A DNA stretch of 64,000 bases from Anaerolinea sp. (GTDB taxonomy: Bacteria > Chloroflexota > Anaerolineae > Anaerolineales > Villigracilaceae). This document shows positions 16,154 to 23,409 of this stretch, piece by piece. Location: contig DYID01000001.1 in the NCBI GenBank assembly GCA_020723805.1, positions 78,711 to 142,710 of the forward strand, read 5' to 3'. The notes under the pieces are model-generated. The model did no database searches, had not been told where the DNA came from, and saw nothing but the letters and a program-made list of their open reading frames with translations. The translations under genes were made by a program, and so were the position numbers. Position 1 is the stretch's first letter. Each line of letters opens with the position of its first letter.

Positions 16154-16791
16154 ATCTCCTCCAAAAGCGCCAGAACTTTTTCGACGACACCCTCGCCCGT
16201 TTCTACAAGATGGACGCGAACGCCATAGGGACTCAACTCACGCGCGGCTTGATGCGTGAAGGCAGCCAGCCCGTGCATGGCAGAGACGAACGCCGCTTCC
16301 TTCTCCGCCGATTCCTGATTCAACGTCACGAGGTTGATAATCACCCCCGAGCCTTGACTCCGCATCACGCGTCCCGCCGATTGCGTCATCAAAAACGCGC
16401 CTGTCAGGGTGACATCCAGCGTGCGGTGCCAATCCCACTCGTCCATATCCAGCAGGGGAACGCGCGGTTGGACCGCAGCATGGTTGACCAGCACATCTAT
16501 CCTGCCAAATTCATCCTCCACCTGCTTGATTAAACCCTGCGCTCCCATCTTCTTGGCAACATCTTCCACGAAAGTTTGCGCGCGCCCGCCCTGTTGTTGA
16601 ATCTGAGCGACCACTTCCTCCACATTTATCGGCGAAATATCGTTCGCCGCCACTATCGCGCCGTATTCGGCAAATGCCAGCGCCAGCCTTCGCCCGCTGC
16701 CTTTGCCCGCGCCTGTGATGAGAACCACTTTTCCCGCGAGTCCTTTCCACTTTTTACTTTCCACTTGCCACTCACCACTTTCCTCTTTCAT
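16150..16791 (-). CDS. Degenerate short-chain dehydrogenase/reductase (SDR) homologue
   Basis: I choose the ATG at 16791 (213 residues). It has a GAGGAAAA site just upstream, while an upstream ATG at 16836 would overlap the M23 gene more. The Rossmann glycine motif is intact (TGAGKGSGRR at about 27-36), so a nucleotide could bind. The catalytic part is not intact. The YxxxK motif reads FVSAM (F168, M172), the Ser position is VT, and the usual NNAG is NHAA. The protein therefore probably lacks normal oxidoreductase activity and may be a regulatory or scaffold paralogue. Residues 2-16 (KEESGEWQVESKKWK) are the translation of a heptamer array. It is coupled to the DinB-like gene. A sequencing error cannot explain several separate substitutions. 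Confidence 0.82.
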   Translation of the reverse strand: MKEESGEWQVESKKWKGLAGKVVLITGAGKGSGRRLALAFAEYGAIVAANDISPINVEEVVAQIQQQGGRAQTFVEDVAKKMGAQGLIKQVEDEFGRIDVLVNHAAVQPRVPLLDMDEWDWHRTLDVTLTGAFLMTQSAGRVMRSQGSGVIINLVTLNQESAEKEAAFVSAMHGLAAFTHQAARELSPYGVRVHLVETGEGVVEKVLALLEEI

Positions 16792-16800
16792 TTTTCCTCT
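16741..16800. repeat. Heptamer array (TTTCCAC/TTTCATT), partly coding
   Basis: Seven-base units ttccact, ttttact, ttccact, tgccact and caccact cover the first codons and leader of the SDR gene. Read on the minus strand they are GAAAGTG, GTGAGTG, GCAAGTG, GAAAGTA and AAAAGTG. Confidence 0.75.
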
Positions 16801-16801
16801 T

Positions 16802-17509
16802 TCATTCGTGCGATTCACAAAGCGGAATCCGGTCACGGTTTTCGTAGCCGTTCAGCGGCAAGCCAAGATAAGGCGAAGGGTCGAGCGTGTTGCGGATTTC
16901 CAATTCGTTCTTGAATTGTCCATTGCCGTCATCCTTCACGATGGAAAAGTGTAAATGCACTCCCACAGGATTGGCTGGGTCGCCTGAGTAATTTCCCTGA
17001 TAGCCGAGAAAGGTCCCTGCTTCGATGAATTGCTCAGTCGTGCCGGGGGGAAATTTCTCCGAAATGAACGAATTGCCGAACTGGTCTGCCATGTGGGTAT
17101 AGTATAGCCAGATTTGGACGCCGGGCTGGAGCGGGTCGCTGGGGACGCGCACGATGACAGAAGACTTCCATTCGGGCAGGCGGGTGAGGTAGCCGGGGTA
17201 GGCGGAAATGACCGGCGTCACGCCTGCCTCGCCGCCGGCGAAAATATCTATGCCCTGGTGGCTGTGACCCGGGCGAAAAGAATCGCCCCATAGAAAACCG
17301 ACGAAACCATTGGTGGGGAAAAGAAAAGGGGCGGAGCCGCATTGGGAACCGGCTGCCAGCCTCCAGTCTGGGTGTGAGGCGGGGTTGCGCATCCAAGTGC
17401 GAAAGGCGAGAAGCCGCGCAGCGTTGGGACGGTATAGATAAAACGCAGTTCCCAGCGCGGTAATGACTGCCACAATCACACCAGAGAGTATGAGGGAGCG
17501 TCTTGGCAT
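16802..17509 (-). CDS. Membrane-anchored M23 metallopeptidase
   Basis: The 235-residue protein has one N-terminal transmembrane helix (about residues 7-26) without a cleavage signal, so it is probably anchored facing out. The M23/LytM zinc site is complete: H84 and D88 in HQGIDIF, H139 in YYTHMA, and H185/H187 in VHLHFSI. It is single-domain, unlike the large M23-GerMN protein at 3497. Proteins of this type hydrolyse peptidoglycan peptides during growth and division, or act on other Gly-rich substrates. It is the first gene of a likely three-gene minus-strand unit and is divergent from the riboswitch-controlled subtilase, so two exoproteases flank one promoter region. Confidence 0.9.
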   Translation of the reverse strand: MPRRSLILSGVIVAVITALGTAFYLYRPNAARLLAFRTWMRNPASHPDWRLAAGSQCGSAPFLFPTNGFVGFLWGDSFRPGHSHQGIDIFAGGEAGVTPVISAYPGYLTRLPEWKSSVIVRVPSDPLQPGVQIWLYYTHMADQFGNSFISEKFPPGTTEQFIEAGTFLGYQGNYSGDPANPVGVHLHFSIVKDDGNGQFKNELEIRNTLDPSPYLGLPLNGYENRDRIPLCESHE

Positions 17510-17562
17510 AGGGCAGGATTATACCGCTGTAACCTTTTCTAATTTTCAATGGCGCACATTGC

Positions 17563-17590
17563 TTGTAATTTTGTTTGGGTGGGCTATAAT
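17563..17590 (+). promoter_or_regulatory. Sigma-70 promoter of the riboswitch-subtilase unit
   Basis: TTGTAA (17563-17568), a 16-bp spacer and TATAAT (17585-17590) lie directly before the GEMM aptamer. Transcription would start a few bases upstream of the aptamer, as expected for a riboswitch. Confidence 0.65.
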
Positions 17591-17591
17591 T

Positions 17592-17675
17592 TAGGTGTCG
17601 AAAGGGCAAACCCGTCGCAAGGCGGGGACGCAAAGTCATGGGTCCCATAGAGGAGTGGGATCGCCAGACCGCCGA
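17592..17675 (+). ncRNA. Cyclic di-GMP-I riboswitch aptamer (GEMM-I)
   Basis: The conserved core is plain. It contains GGGCAAACC, a P1b-type stem (CCGTC/GGCGG) capped by a GCAA GNRA tetraloop, and then GGGACGCAAAG. A second hairpin arm follows (tgggtccca ... tgggatcgcca), ending in GACCGCC. This order (GGCAAAcc - GNRA loop - GGGACGCAAAGyC - second arm - closing pyrimidines) is the GEMM-I consensus known from Vibrio and Geobacter. The RNA binds the second messenger c-di-GMP. It lies between a TATAAT promoter and a terminator in front of the secreted subtilase gene. Some arms differ from the best-known examples, so the fold should be scored with a covariance model. Confidence 0.9.
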
Positions 17676-17700
17676 AATTATTATTTTTTCGGCGTTTTTG
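17670..17700 (+). terminator. Riboswitch expression platform (intrinsic terminator)
   Basis: The stem CGCCGAAA/TTTCGGCG (17670-17677 with 17687-17694) is followed by TTTTTG. Its 5' arm overlaps the last bases of the aptamer. The overlap suggests that ligand binding competes with the terminator, which would make c-di-GMP an activator; the sign is not proven. Confidence 0.8.
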
Positions 17701-17795
17701 TTTTTTCAGGAGGTGCAGCGCCCTAACAATCAAATAGAACCATTGCCTGTGATGTCCACGAAAGCAAATCTCAAACTATCAGAGGAGAAATAGTG

Positions 17796-20384
17796 ATGAA
17801 AGCAAAGTGGTTCAGTGTATTGTCAGCCGTGGTCATTTTGACGCTCGCGATTGTGCCGGTTGCCGGCGCTGGCGATGGCGTGACCAAGGTGGAGCCGCTT
17901 GTCCCGGTTCCCTCGGCTGACTCAGGCGAATTTGTAAACGAAACGCCCGACTTGTGGTTTGTGGAATTCGCCAGTAAACCTCTGGCAGATGGCGGTTCCA
18001 AGACCCTGACGGACGCCGATAAGGCGAAGTTCCGCGCCGCTGCCGCAGCAAAGGGGATCCAATTTACAGAGCGGTTTGCCTTCAATAATTTGTGGAATGG
18101 TGTTTCCATCAAAGTAAATCCCGCTGATGTCAACAAACTAAAGACATTGCCCGGTGTGGTGGCGGTGTATCCGGTCATTTCCATCCCGCTGCCGCAGACG
18201 TTCGACAATGCCAGCCCCGAACTGGCGACCGCCATTCAAATGACCGGCGCCGATATTGCCCAGAACGAGATGGGCTACACCGGTGCAGGCGTCAAAGTGG
18301 CGGTGATGGATACCGGTGTTGACTTCGATCATCCCGACCTGGGCGGTTGTTTCGGTCCGGGCTGCCGCGTGGCGTATGGCTATGACTTCGTCGGCGATGC
18401 GTTCAACGCCGATGAGACTTCTCCCACCTACAACCCGATTCCTTCCCCCGATCCAATCCCCGATGACTGCAACGGTCATGGTACGCACGTGGCGGGCATC
18501 GTCGGCGCGAACGGCACGGTGAAGGGCGTGGCGCCCAATGTCACCTTCGGCGCATACCGCGTCTTTGGCTGCTCCGGCTCCACCACTGCGGATATTATGA
18601 TCGCCGCCATGGAGCGCGTGCTGGCGGATAAGATGCAGGTGCTCAACATGAGCATCGGTTCCGCCTTTACCTGGCCCCAGTACCCGACCGCCGTCGCCTC
18701 CGACCGTCTCGTCAAGAAGGGCGTGGTGGTGGTTGCCTCCATCGGCAACAGCGGCGCCAACGGTTTGTACTCGGCTGGCGCGCCGGGCTTGGGCAAGGAC
18801 GTGATCGGCGTTGCCTCTTTCGATAACACCCATAACACTGCCAACGTCTTCGAAGTAAACGGCAGAGACATTGGCTATCTGCCCATGTCGTTCTCGGGAC
18901 CCGTTCCCACCTCTGGCACGGAAGAAATCGTGTACGTTGGTCGCGCTTGTAATGTGGATCCTCTGCTGGTCAATCCGGCTGGTAAAGTAGCGCTGGTGGT
19001 TCGCGGCGCCTGTACTTTTGCCGAAAAAGCCACCAATGCCATCAACGCCGGGGCAACAGCGGTTGTCATCCACAACAACGCAGCGGGTCTCTTCAGCGGT
19101 ACGCTGGGCGCTCCCATCGGCGATGGCAGCGTGCCGGTCGTTTCCATCTCACTGGCAGACGGCATGTACATCCGCTCGCAGACTGCGCCGGTGATGATGA
19201 CCTGGACCGACCGCATCGGTTCCTTCCCCAACCCGAACGGCGGCTTGATTTCCTCCTTCAGTTCCTACGGTCTCGCTCCCGACTTGAGCCTGAAGCCTGA
19301 CATCGGCGCGCCGGGCGGCAACATCTATTCCACCTTCCCGCTGGAATTGGGCGGTTATGCCACCCTGAGCGGCACTTCCATGTCCTCGCCGCATGTGGCG
19401 GGCGCGGTGGCTTTGCTGCTCGAAGCCAAGCCGAAACTGAAGGCGCGCGACGTGCGCGGCATTCTGCAAAACAGCGCCGACCCGAAAGTCTGGTGGGGCA
19501 GCCCCGCCTCGGGCTTCCTGGATAACGTCCATCGCCAGGGCGCCGGCATGCTCGATATTGACGATTCCATCCGAGCGACGACTGTCATTACCCCCAGCAA
19601 GATTGCCACCGGCGACTATTGGGAAGTGATGGATCCGTGGGTGCAGCCGATTGACGTGACGAACAACTCCAACACACCGGTGACTTACGATATCACCTAC
19701 GTCAACGCCCTTTCCACCGGCGGCGTGATCACCCCGTCCTTCTGGCTGTCGGATGCTTACGTTGAATTCAGCGAGTCGACCATCACGGTGCCGGCTTGGA
19801 ACAAGTACACCATCGAGGCTTATATCCATGCCGCAACGGGTCCTGTCAACGGTATCTACGGCGGTTACATCGTCTTCACGCCGCGCGATGGCGGGCAGGT
19901 TTACCGCATCCCCTATGCCGGCTTCGTGGGCGATTATCAGGGCATTCAGGTGCTGACGCCGACCGCCAACGGCTTCCCGTGGCTGGCGATCAGTTACCAG
20001 GGTTCCTTCTACGGACCTGTCACCGGTCCCGCCGACTGGGTGTACACCATGCAGGGCGAGGATGTGCCGTGGATTTTGGCGCACTTCGACCATCAGGCTG
20101 AAATCGTCCATATCCACATCTACAAGGCAGACGGCACTCCCGTTCACCCGGTTCACAACTATGCCTACGCTGAAAAGTACTTCCCGCGCAACTCTACCTC
20201 TTCGGGCTTCTTTGCCTTCGCGTGGGACGGTAACCGCATGAGCGAGAACGGCAAGATTGTGAAAGCCCTGCCGGATGGCGATTACATCCTTGAACTGGAA
20301 GTCCTCAAGGCAGGCGGCGATCCGGGCAATCCCGATCATTGGGAGCACTGGATGTCGCCCGTCATTCGCATTGACCGTCCATAA
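17796..20384 (+). CDS. Secreted subtilisin-like serine protease with PA domain
   Basis: The protein has 862 residues from the ATG at 17796, with an AGAGGAG site upstream; a GTG one codon earlier is also possible. A signal peptide ends at about residue 26 (VPVAGAGD). An I9-type inhibitor propeptide (about 50-130) is followed by an S8 peptidase domain with catalytic D172 (VMDTGVD), H228 (GHGTHVAG) and S528 (GTSMSSPH). A protease-associated (PA) domain is inserted at about 370-455, with the VALVVRGACTFAEKA pattern. The last 250 residues are beta-rich (Fn3-like) and include a FlgD-like end. It is an extracellular endopeptidase. It is preceded by a c-di-GMP riboswitch, so its amount should follow the sessile/motile signal of the cell. 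A strong bidirectional hairpin ends the unit. Confidence 0.93.
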   Translation: MKAKWFSVLSAVVILTLAIVPVAGAGDGVTKVEPLVPVPSADSGEFVNETPDLWFVEFASKPLADGGSKTLTDADKAKFRAAAAAKGIQFTERFAFNNLWNGVSIKVNPADVNKLKTLPGVVAVYPVISIPLPQTFDNASPELATAIQMTGADIAQNEMGYTGAGVKVAVMDTGVDFDHPDLGGCFGPGCRVAYGYDFVGDAFNADETSPTYNPIPSPDPIPDDCNGHGTHVAGIVGANGTVKGVAPNVTFGAYRVFGCSGSTTADIMIAAMERVLADKMQVLNMSIGSAFTWPQYPTAVASDRLVKKGVVVVASIGNSGANGLYSAGAPGLGKDVIGVASFDNTHNTANVFEVNGRDIGYLPMSFSGPVPTSGTEEIVYVGRACNVDPLLVNPAGKVALVVRGACTFAEKATNAINAGATAVVIHNNAAGLFSGTLGAPIGDGSVPVVSISLADGMYIRSQTAPVMMTWTDRIGSFPNPNGGLISSFSSYGLAPDLSLKPDIGAPGGNIYSTFPLELGGYATLSGTSMSSPHVAGAVALLLEAKPKLKARDVRGILQNSADPKVWWGSPASGFLDNVHRQGAGMLDIDDSIRATTVITPSKIATGDYWEVMDPWVQPIDVTNNSNTPVTYDITYVNALSTGGVITPSFWLSDAYVEFSESTITVPAWNKYTIEAYIHAATGPVNGIYGGYIVFTPRDGGQVYRIPYAGFVGDYQGIQVLTPTANGFPWLAISYQGSFYGPVTGPADWVYTMQGEDVPWILAHFDHQAEIVHIHIYKADGTPVHPVHNYAYAEKYFPRNSTSSGFFAFAWDGNRMSENGKIVKALPDGDYILELEVLKAGGDPGNPDHWEHWMSPVIRIDRP

Positions 20385-20414
20385 TCGTTGAGCGTCAAGT
20401 GTAAGTAACTAATG

Positions 20415-20485
20415 TTACGCGGTAGGCGAGACTTATCTCGCGTTTTCAGGCGACATAAATGTCGCGGCACGGATAAACTGCGTAA
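20415..20485. repeat. Palindromic double-hairpin repeat, copy 3 (inverted)
   Basis: This is the same element as copies 1 and 2 but in reverse orientation (ttacgcggtaggcgagact ... cgacataaatgtcg ... ctgcgtaa). It lies between the subtilase stop and the shared terminator, in a 3'-to-3' gene gap. Confidence 0.82.
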
Positions 20486-20500
20486 CCTCCGTAAGTAAAT

Positions 20501-20537
20501 CAGGCTGGCAGAGAACCTCTGCCAGCCTGAACTTTTA
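20501..20537. terminator. Bidirectional terminator
   Basis: A perfect 13-bp stem (caggctggcagag/ctctgccagcctg, 20501-20513 with 20517-20529) has a 3-nt loop and a T-rich right flank. It lies between the convergent subtilase and lipoprotein genes. Confidence 0.85.
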
Positions 20538-21056
20538 TTCCTTCGGAAGCGCATCCAGCGGAAGCGCCGACGGGTTCTCACAATAGACGACCGTTTCGCG
20601 CAGGTCGGTGTGATATTCAAAGGTGCGCTCGGCGGCTTGCAGGCGGATCAGGTAGCCGGGGGTGAGAACCTGCAGATACATCGAGGAAGGGTTCGGGCAT
20701 CCCAGGCTGGAGTCGGGCCAGGTGACGGCGGCGGCTTCCTTGAACTGTATCTGTTCCGCGGGGATGGTGAAGCGCTTTGCCAGGTCTTCGGTTGCGATGG
20801 CAATCAATTTTTGGAGGGTGGGGTCGGAAGGATCAGGCATGGATGGGGAATCTCCCTGAAGGGCTGGATCAGGCGAGGGTGTGGAAAGAGGCGTAAGTTC
20901 CACCAGCGGGGTGGCGTTGGGCGAATTTTGCGGCGGCGATGCCGGTTCTTCCAGCGGCGGCGCTTGAGGTTCTCCCGGCGTCAGATTCCCGCTTCCTCCG
21001 CATCCTGTCAGAGTCAGTATCAAGACGAATACAAACCAAAGCCAATACTTCTTCAT
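20535..21056 (-). CDS. Lipoprotein of unknown function
   Basis: I choose the ATG at 21056 (173 residues), preceded by AGGAGG at an 8-bp spacing; an ATG nine codons upstream lacks such a site. The signal ends in LTLTGC, giving a lipidated Cys. A Pro-rich spacer runs to about residue 75. The C-terminal domain of about 95 residues contains DLAKRFTIPAEQIQF, a WPDSSLGCPNP motif and VLTPGYLIRLQ. I remember this domain as frequent in cyanobacterial and chloroflexal lipoproteins, without a known function. The single pair of Cys in the domain (LGCPN and VVYCEN) could form a disulfide. It lies between two subtilase genes, so it might be a protease-associated or inhibitor-like factor, but that is only suggested by position. 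Confidence 0.75.
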   Translation of the reverse strand: MKKYWLWFVFVLILTLTGCGGSGNLTPGEPQAPPLEEPASPPQNSPNATPLVELTPLSTPSPDPALQGDSPSMPDPSDPTLQKLIAIATEDLAKRFTIPAEQIQFKEAAAVTWPDSSLGCPNPSSMYLQVLTPGYLIRLQAAERTFEYHTDLRETVVYCENPSALPLDALPKE

Positions 21057-21386
21057 GGAAGGAACCTCCTGGATACTTTGCACAATGTGGGCAGTTTAAT
21101 CCGAGACGATATATGCAGCGTAAATGTTCCTTGCATTGGTTTGCCGAAGGTGAGATGTAACCTTTTGAAATCATGCGAGGCTTGCTTTTTGGATGTTTTT
21201 GTACTATAAGTTTTTCTCGAATCATAAATCCGTCTCAATGTGGGGGTGTGGGTAATCCGGCACTGGCAGCAGGATGTGCGGGGCGGTGAATTACGTTGAT
21301 TTTGTTCTAAAGGAGGTTCGATAGGCTCACAAACAAAGACTGTTGTTCATGACATCTCGTAAACCAACCTTGAAGAGGAGAGTATT
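21057..21386. other. Divergent intergenic region
   Basis: This 330-bp stretch has no ORF of note. It holds divergent promoter material, including the plus-strand promoter at 21182-21210. A leader of about 170 nt then runs to the second subtilase. The leader has a GGAGG at about 21312 far from the start, and a normal GAGGAG just before it. I see no GEMM-type core in this leader. Confidence 0.5.
21182..21210 (+). promoter_or_regulatory. Putative promoter of the second subtilase
   Basis: TTGCTT (21182-21187) and TATAAG (21205-21210) are separated by 17 bp, a standard sigma-70 arrangement. They lie about 175 bp upstream of the gene. Confidence 0.5.
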
Positions 21387-22766
21387 ATGAAACGGTTCGC
21401 TTTCACGACAATGATGATTGCTGTTTTGGCGGTTGCCCTTGTCATCCCAGCCGGAGCGGCTCCCAGCGGCAAAATGATGGGGATTAACATTCTGCTCAAG
21501 ACCGATGTAACCCCCGCCATTCTTGCGGATTTGGGTGTGTATGGCAAGGTGCGCGATGTGATTTACGAAATTGACGCGCTCACCATGCAGGTTCGCGAGG
21601 GAGACCTGGCGAAAATCCGCGCACTGCCGTATGTTGCCGCCGCCAATCCCGATGCCGAACGGAATGGCGCCCCGGTGGATACGGTGGCTGTGACAGATTT
21701 CCTCAACGGTCTGAGCACCTGGGACCTGGATGCAGTCAACGTGACCGATTTTGGCTTTGCCAACCGCCAGGTTCCCTACGATGGGACGGGCGTGTATGTG
21801 GCGGTGCTGGATACCGGTCTGGTGGATAGTTGGCGGCAGGTCTTTCCGCAAGAGCGCATTGCCGAGGAATTTGCCAAGTCCTTCGGCGGCGGAGGCGGTG
21901 AGGTGGGAAATGTCTCCGAACAGCCCAATAAATGGGAACATGACCAGAACTCGCACGGCACTCATGTGACCAGCACCATTCTGGGGTACAGCCTGCGCGG
22001 CGTGCCGGTCAACGGCGTGGCGCCGATGGCAACGGTGATACCGGTCAAGGTGCTTAATCAAAATGGTTCCGGCTGGTCTTCTGTGGTTGCCCGCGGCATC
22101 GTCTATGTGGCGGACTTGAAGGCTGGACCGCTGGCGGCGTATCCTGTGGTGATCAATATGTCGTTGGGCGGACCGGTATTGGACGCCGTCGAAAAAGCCG
22201 CGATTGATTACGCTATTGCAAAGGGCGTAATCATTGTTGCCTCGGCGGGCAACAGCGGTGATCGCGGCATGGGCTATCCCGGCGCGTATGCCCCGGTCAT
22301 TTCGGTGGCGGCTTCCGGCTGGGTGGGGGAGTGGGCGCCGGCAGGCAACCGTGCCTGGTGGTACAACAGCAATGTTGCCGAACCCACCAGCCCGGCAGAT
22401 TTCTACATCACCGACTTTTCGAGCCGCGCCAAACCCGGTCAGGACCTGGATGTTGCCGCGCCCGGTTCGTGGGTGGTGGGTCCCTTCAAAACCAACAGCA
22501 GCAACGAACCCACCTACTACTTCCTGGGAGGAACTTCGATGGCAAGCCCCCATGTGGCAGGCATTGTGGCATTGATGGCGCAGAAATATCCCGCACTCAC
22601 CGCACCTCAGGCTGAGACCATCCTCACCGGCGCCGCCATTCCGCTTCCTCCGGGATGCCGGAATGTTCTCGAGCCAACGGGCGTGGTGACAACCTTCTGC
22701 TGGGGCGCTGATGCCACCGGCTCGGGTTTGATTACCGCCGACGCGGCACTCTCTGCCGTCCCCTAA
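21387..22766 (+). CDS. Secreted subtilisin-like serine protease (short form)
   Basis: The 459-residue protein has a GAGGAGAG site 7 bp before the ATG. A signal peptide ends near PAGAA (about residue 25). A short propeptide-like part (about 30-90) is followed by an S8 domain with D142 (VLDTG), H190 (SHGTHV) and S384 (GTSMASPH). The oxyanion Asn is in ASAGNSG. It lacks the PA insertion and the long C-terminal tail of the subtilase at 17796. Two Cys near the C terminus (GCRN and FCWGA) may form a disulfide. It is presumably an exported, self-processing endopeptidase for protein scavenging. It has its own promoter and terminator and no riboswitch, so the two subtilases appear to be regulated differently. 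Confidence 0.92.
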   Translation: MKRFAFTTMMIAVLAVALVIPAGAAPSGKMMGINILLKTDVTPAILADLGVYGKVRDVIYEIDALTMQVREGDLAKIRALPYVAAANPDAERNGAPVDTVAVTDFLNGLSTWDLDAVNVTDFGFANRQVPYDGTGVYVAVLDTGLVDSWRQVFPQERIAEEFAKSFGGGGGEVGNVSEQPNKWEHDQNSHGTHVTSTILGYSLRGVPVNGVAPMATVIPVKVLNQNGSGWSSVVARGIVYVADLKAGPLAAYPVVINMSLGGPVLDAVEKAAIDYAIAKGVIIVASAGNSGDRGMGYPGAYAPVISVAASGWVGEWAPAGNRAWWYNSNVAEPTSPADFYITDFSSRAKPGQDLDVAAPGSWVVGPFKTNSSNEPTYYFLGGTSMASPHVAGIVALMAQKYPALTAPQAETILTGAAIPLPPGCRNVLEPTGVVTTFCWGADATGSGLITADAALSAVP

Positions 22767-22791
22767 ACCAAACTCGTCAACTGTTTCTTCC

Positions 22792-22829
22792 AATCCCCTG
22801 CGGGACAAACCCGGCAGGGGATTTTCTTA
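22792..22829 (+). terminator. Intrinsic terminator after the second subtilase
   Basis: The 10-bp stem aatcccctgc/gcaggggatt has a 12-nt loop and is followed by ttcttat. Confidence 0.75.
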
Positions 22830-22860
22830 TACTCTTTCTACACAGCGCCGCCTCTTTTCT

Positions 22861-22866
22861 TATACT
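22861..22866 (+). promoter_or_regulatory. Putative -10 box (TATACT) for hsp20
   Basis: Two TATACT boxes (22828-22833 and 22861-22866), each preceded by ttttct, precede hsp20. No CIRCE inverted repeat is visible. Confidence 0.35.
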
Positions 22867-22915
22867 TTCGAAATACACTACGCTCAACTCAATCAAACAA
22901 TCAAGGAGTCGAGCC

Positions 22916-23308
22916 ATGACCTTCTATCTGCAAACTTACCCGTATCACCGTCCGTACCGCCACATGCACCGCCGCTGGGTGGAAAATGACCAGCACGCCC
23001 TGGGTGTGAACATTCGCGAAGAGGACGACGCCTATATCCTCTCCGCGCTTGTGCCGGGGCTCACTGCCGAAGATCTGGATATTCAGGTGCTGGATGATGT
23101 TGTCCGCATCGAGGGCGAGTACAAACAGGATGACAAAGAATACCTGATGCAGGAACTGCCGCGCGGTTCCTTCTCGCGGACCTTGCGCCTGCCTGCCCCT
23201 CTCGACGCCGACCGCGTGGAAGCGAAAATCGCCGACGGCGTGCTGACGCTGACTCTGCCCAAGGCAGAATCTGCCAAACCGAAGAAGATCAAAATCAAGG
23301 TCAAGTAA
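22916..23308 (+). CDS. Small heat-shock protein (Hsp20/alpha-crystallin family)
   Basis: The 130-residue protein has a short N-terminal arm rich in Tyr, His and Arg. An alpha-crystallin domain follows (about 30-120), with the GVLTLTLPK signature (A-x-x-x-n-GVL motif) near the end. A KPKKIKIKV C-terminal extension carries the IxI-like motif that docks subunits in the oligomer. These chaperones hold unfolding proteins without ATP. The AAGGAG site is properly spaced. It is monocistronic, with a strong terminator of its own. No heat-shock operator is recognised, so its regulation is not visible. Confidence 0.93.
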   Translation: MTFYLQTYPYHRPYRHMHRRWVENDQHALGVNIREEDDAYILSALVPGLTAEDLDIQVLDDVVRIEGEYKQDDKEYLMQELPRGSFSRTLRLPAPLDADRVEAKIADGVLTLTLPKAESAKPKKIKIKVK

Positions 23309-23324
23309 GAAGCGCAGACCTGTT

Positions 23325-23364
23325 GAGACGAGACCGCGTGGAAAAGCGCGGTCTCGTCTCTTAA
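23325..23364 (+). terminator. Intrinsic terminator after hsp20
   Basis: A 14-bp perfect stem (gagacgagaccgcg/cgcggtctcgtctc) with an 8-nt loop is followed by ttaat. It is the strongest hairpin in this stretch. Confidence 0.8.
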
Positions 23365-23374
23365 TCCCAGCGGG

Positions 23375-23380
23375 TATAAT
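23375..23380 (+). promoter_or_regulatory. Putative -10 box (TATAAT)
   Basis: TATAAT lies 29 bp before the GTG start at 23410, leaving a short leader that includes TTTGGAG as the ribosome-binding site. Confidence 0.5.
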
Positions 23381-23409
23381 TCGCCCATTCCCGTCTTTGG
23401 AGAATTCTC

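Noticed and set aside
16789-16836. Upstream start of the SDR gene at 16836
   Set aside because: It would add residues encoded within the M23 gene, without a ribosome-binding site; the ATG at 16791 has GAGGAAAA in front.
21217-21386. A second c-di-GMP riboswitch before the other subtilase
   Set aside because: The leader lacks GGCAAACC and GGGACGCAAAG core elements.
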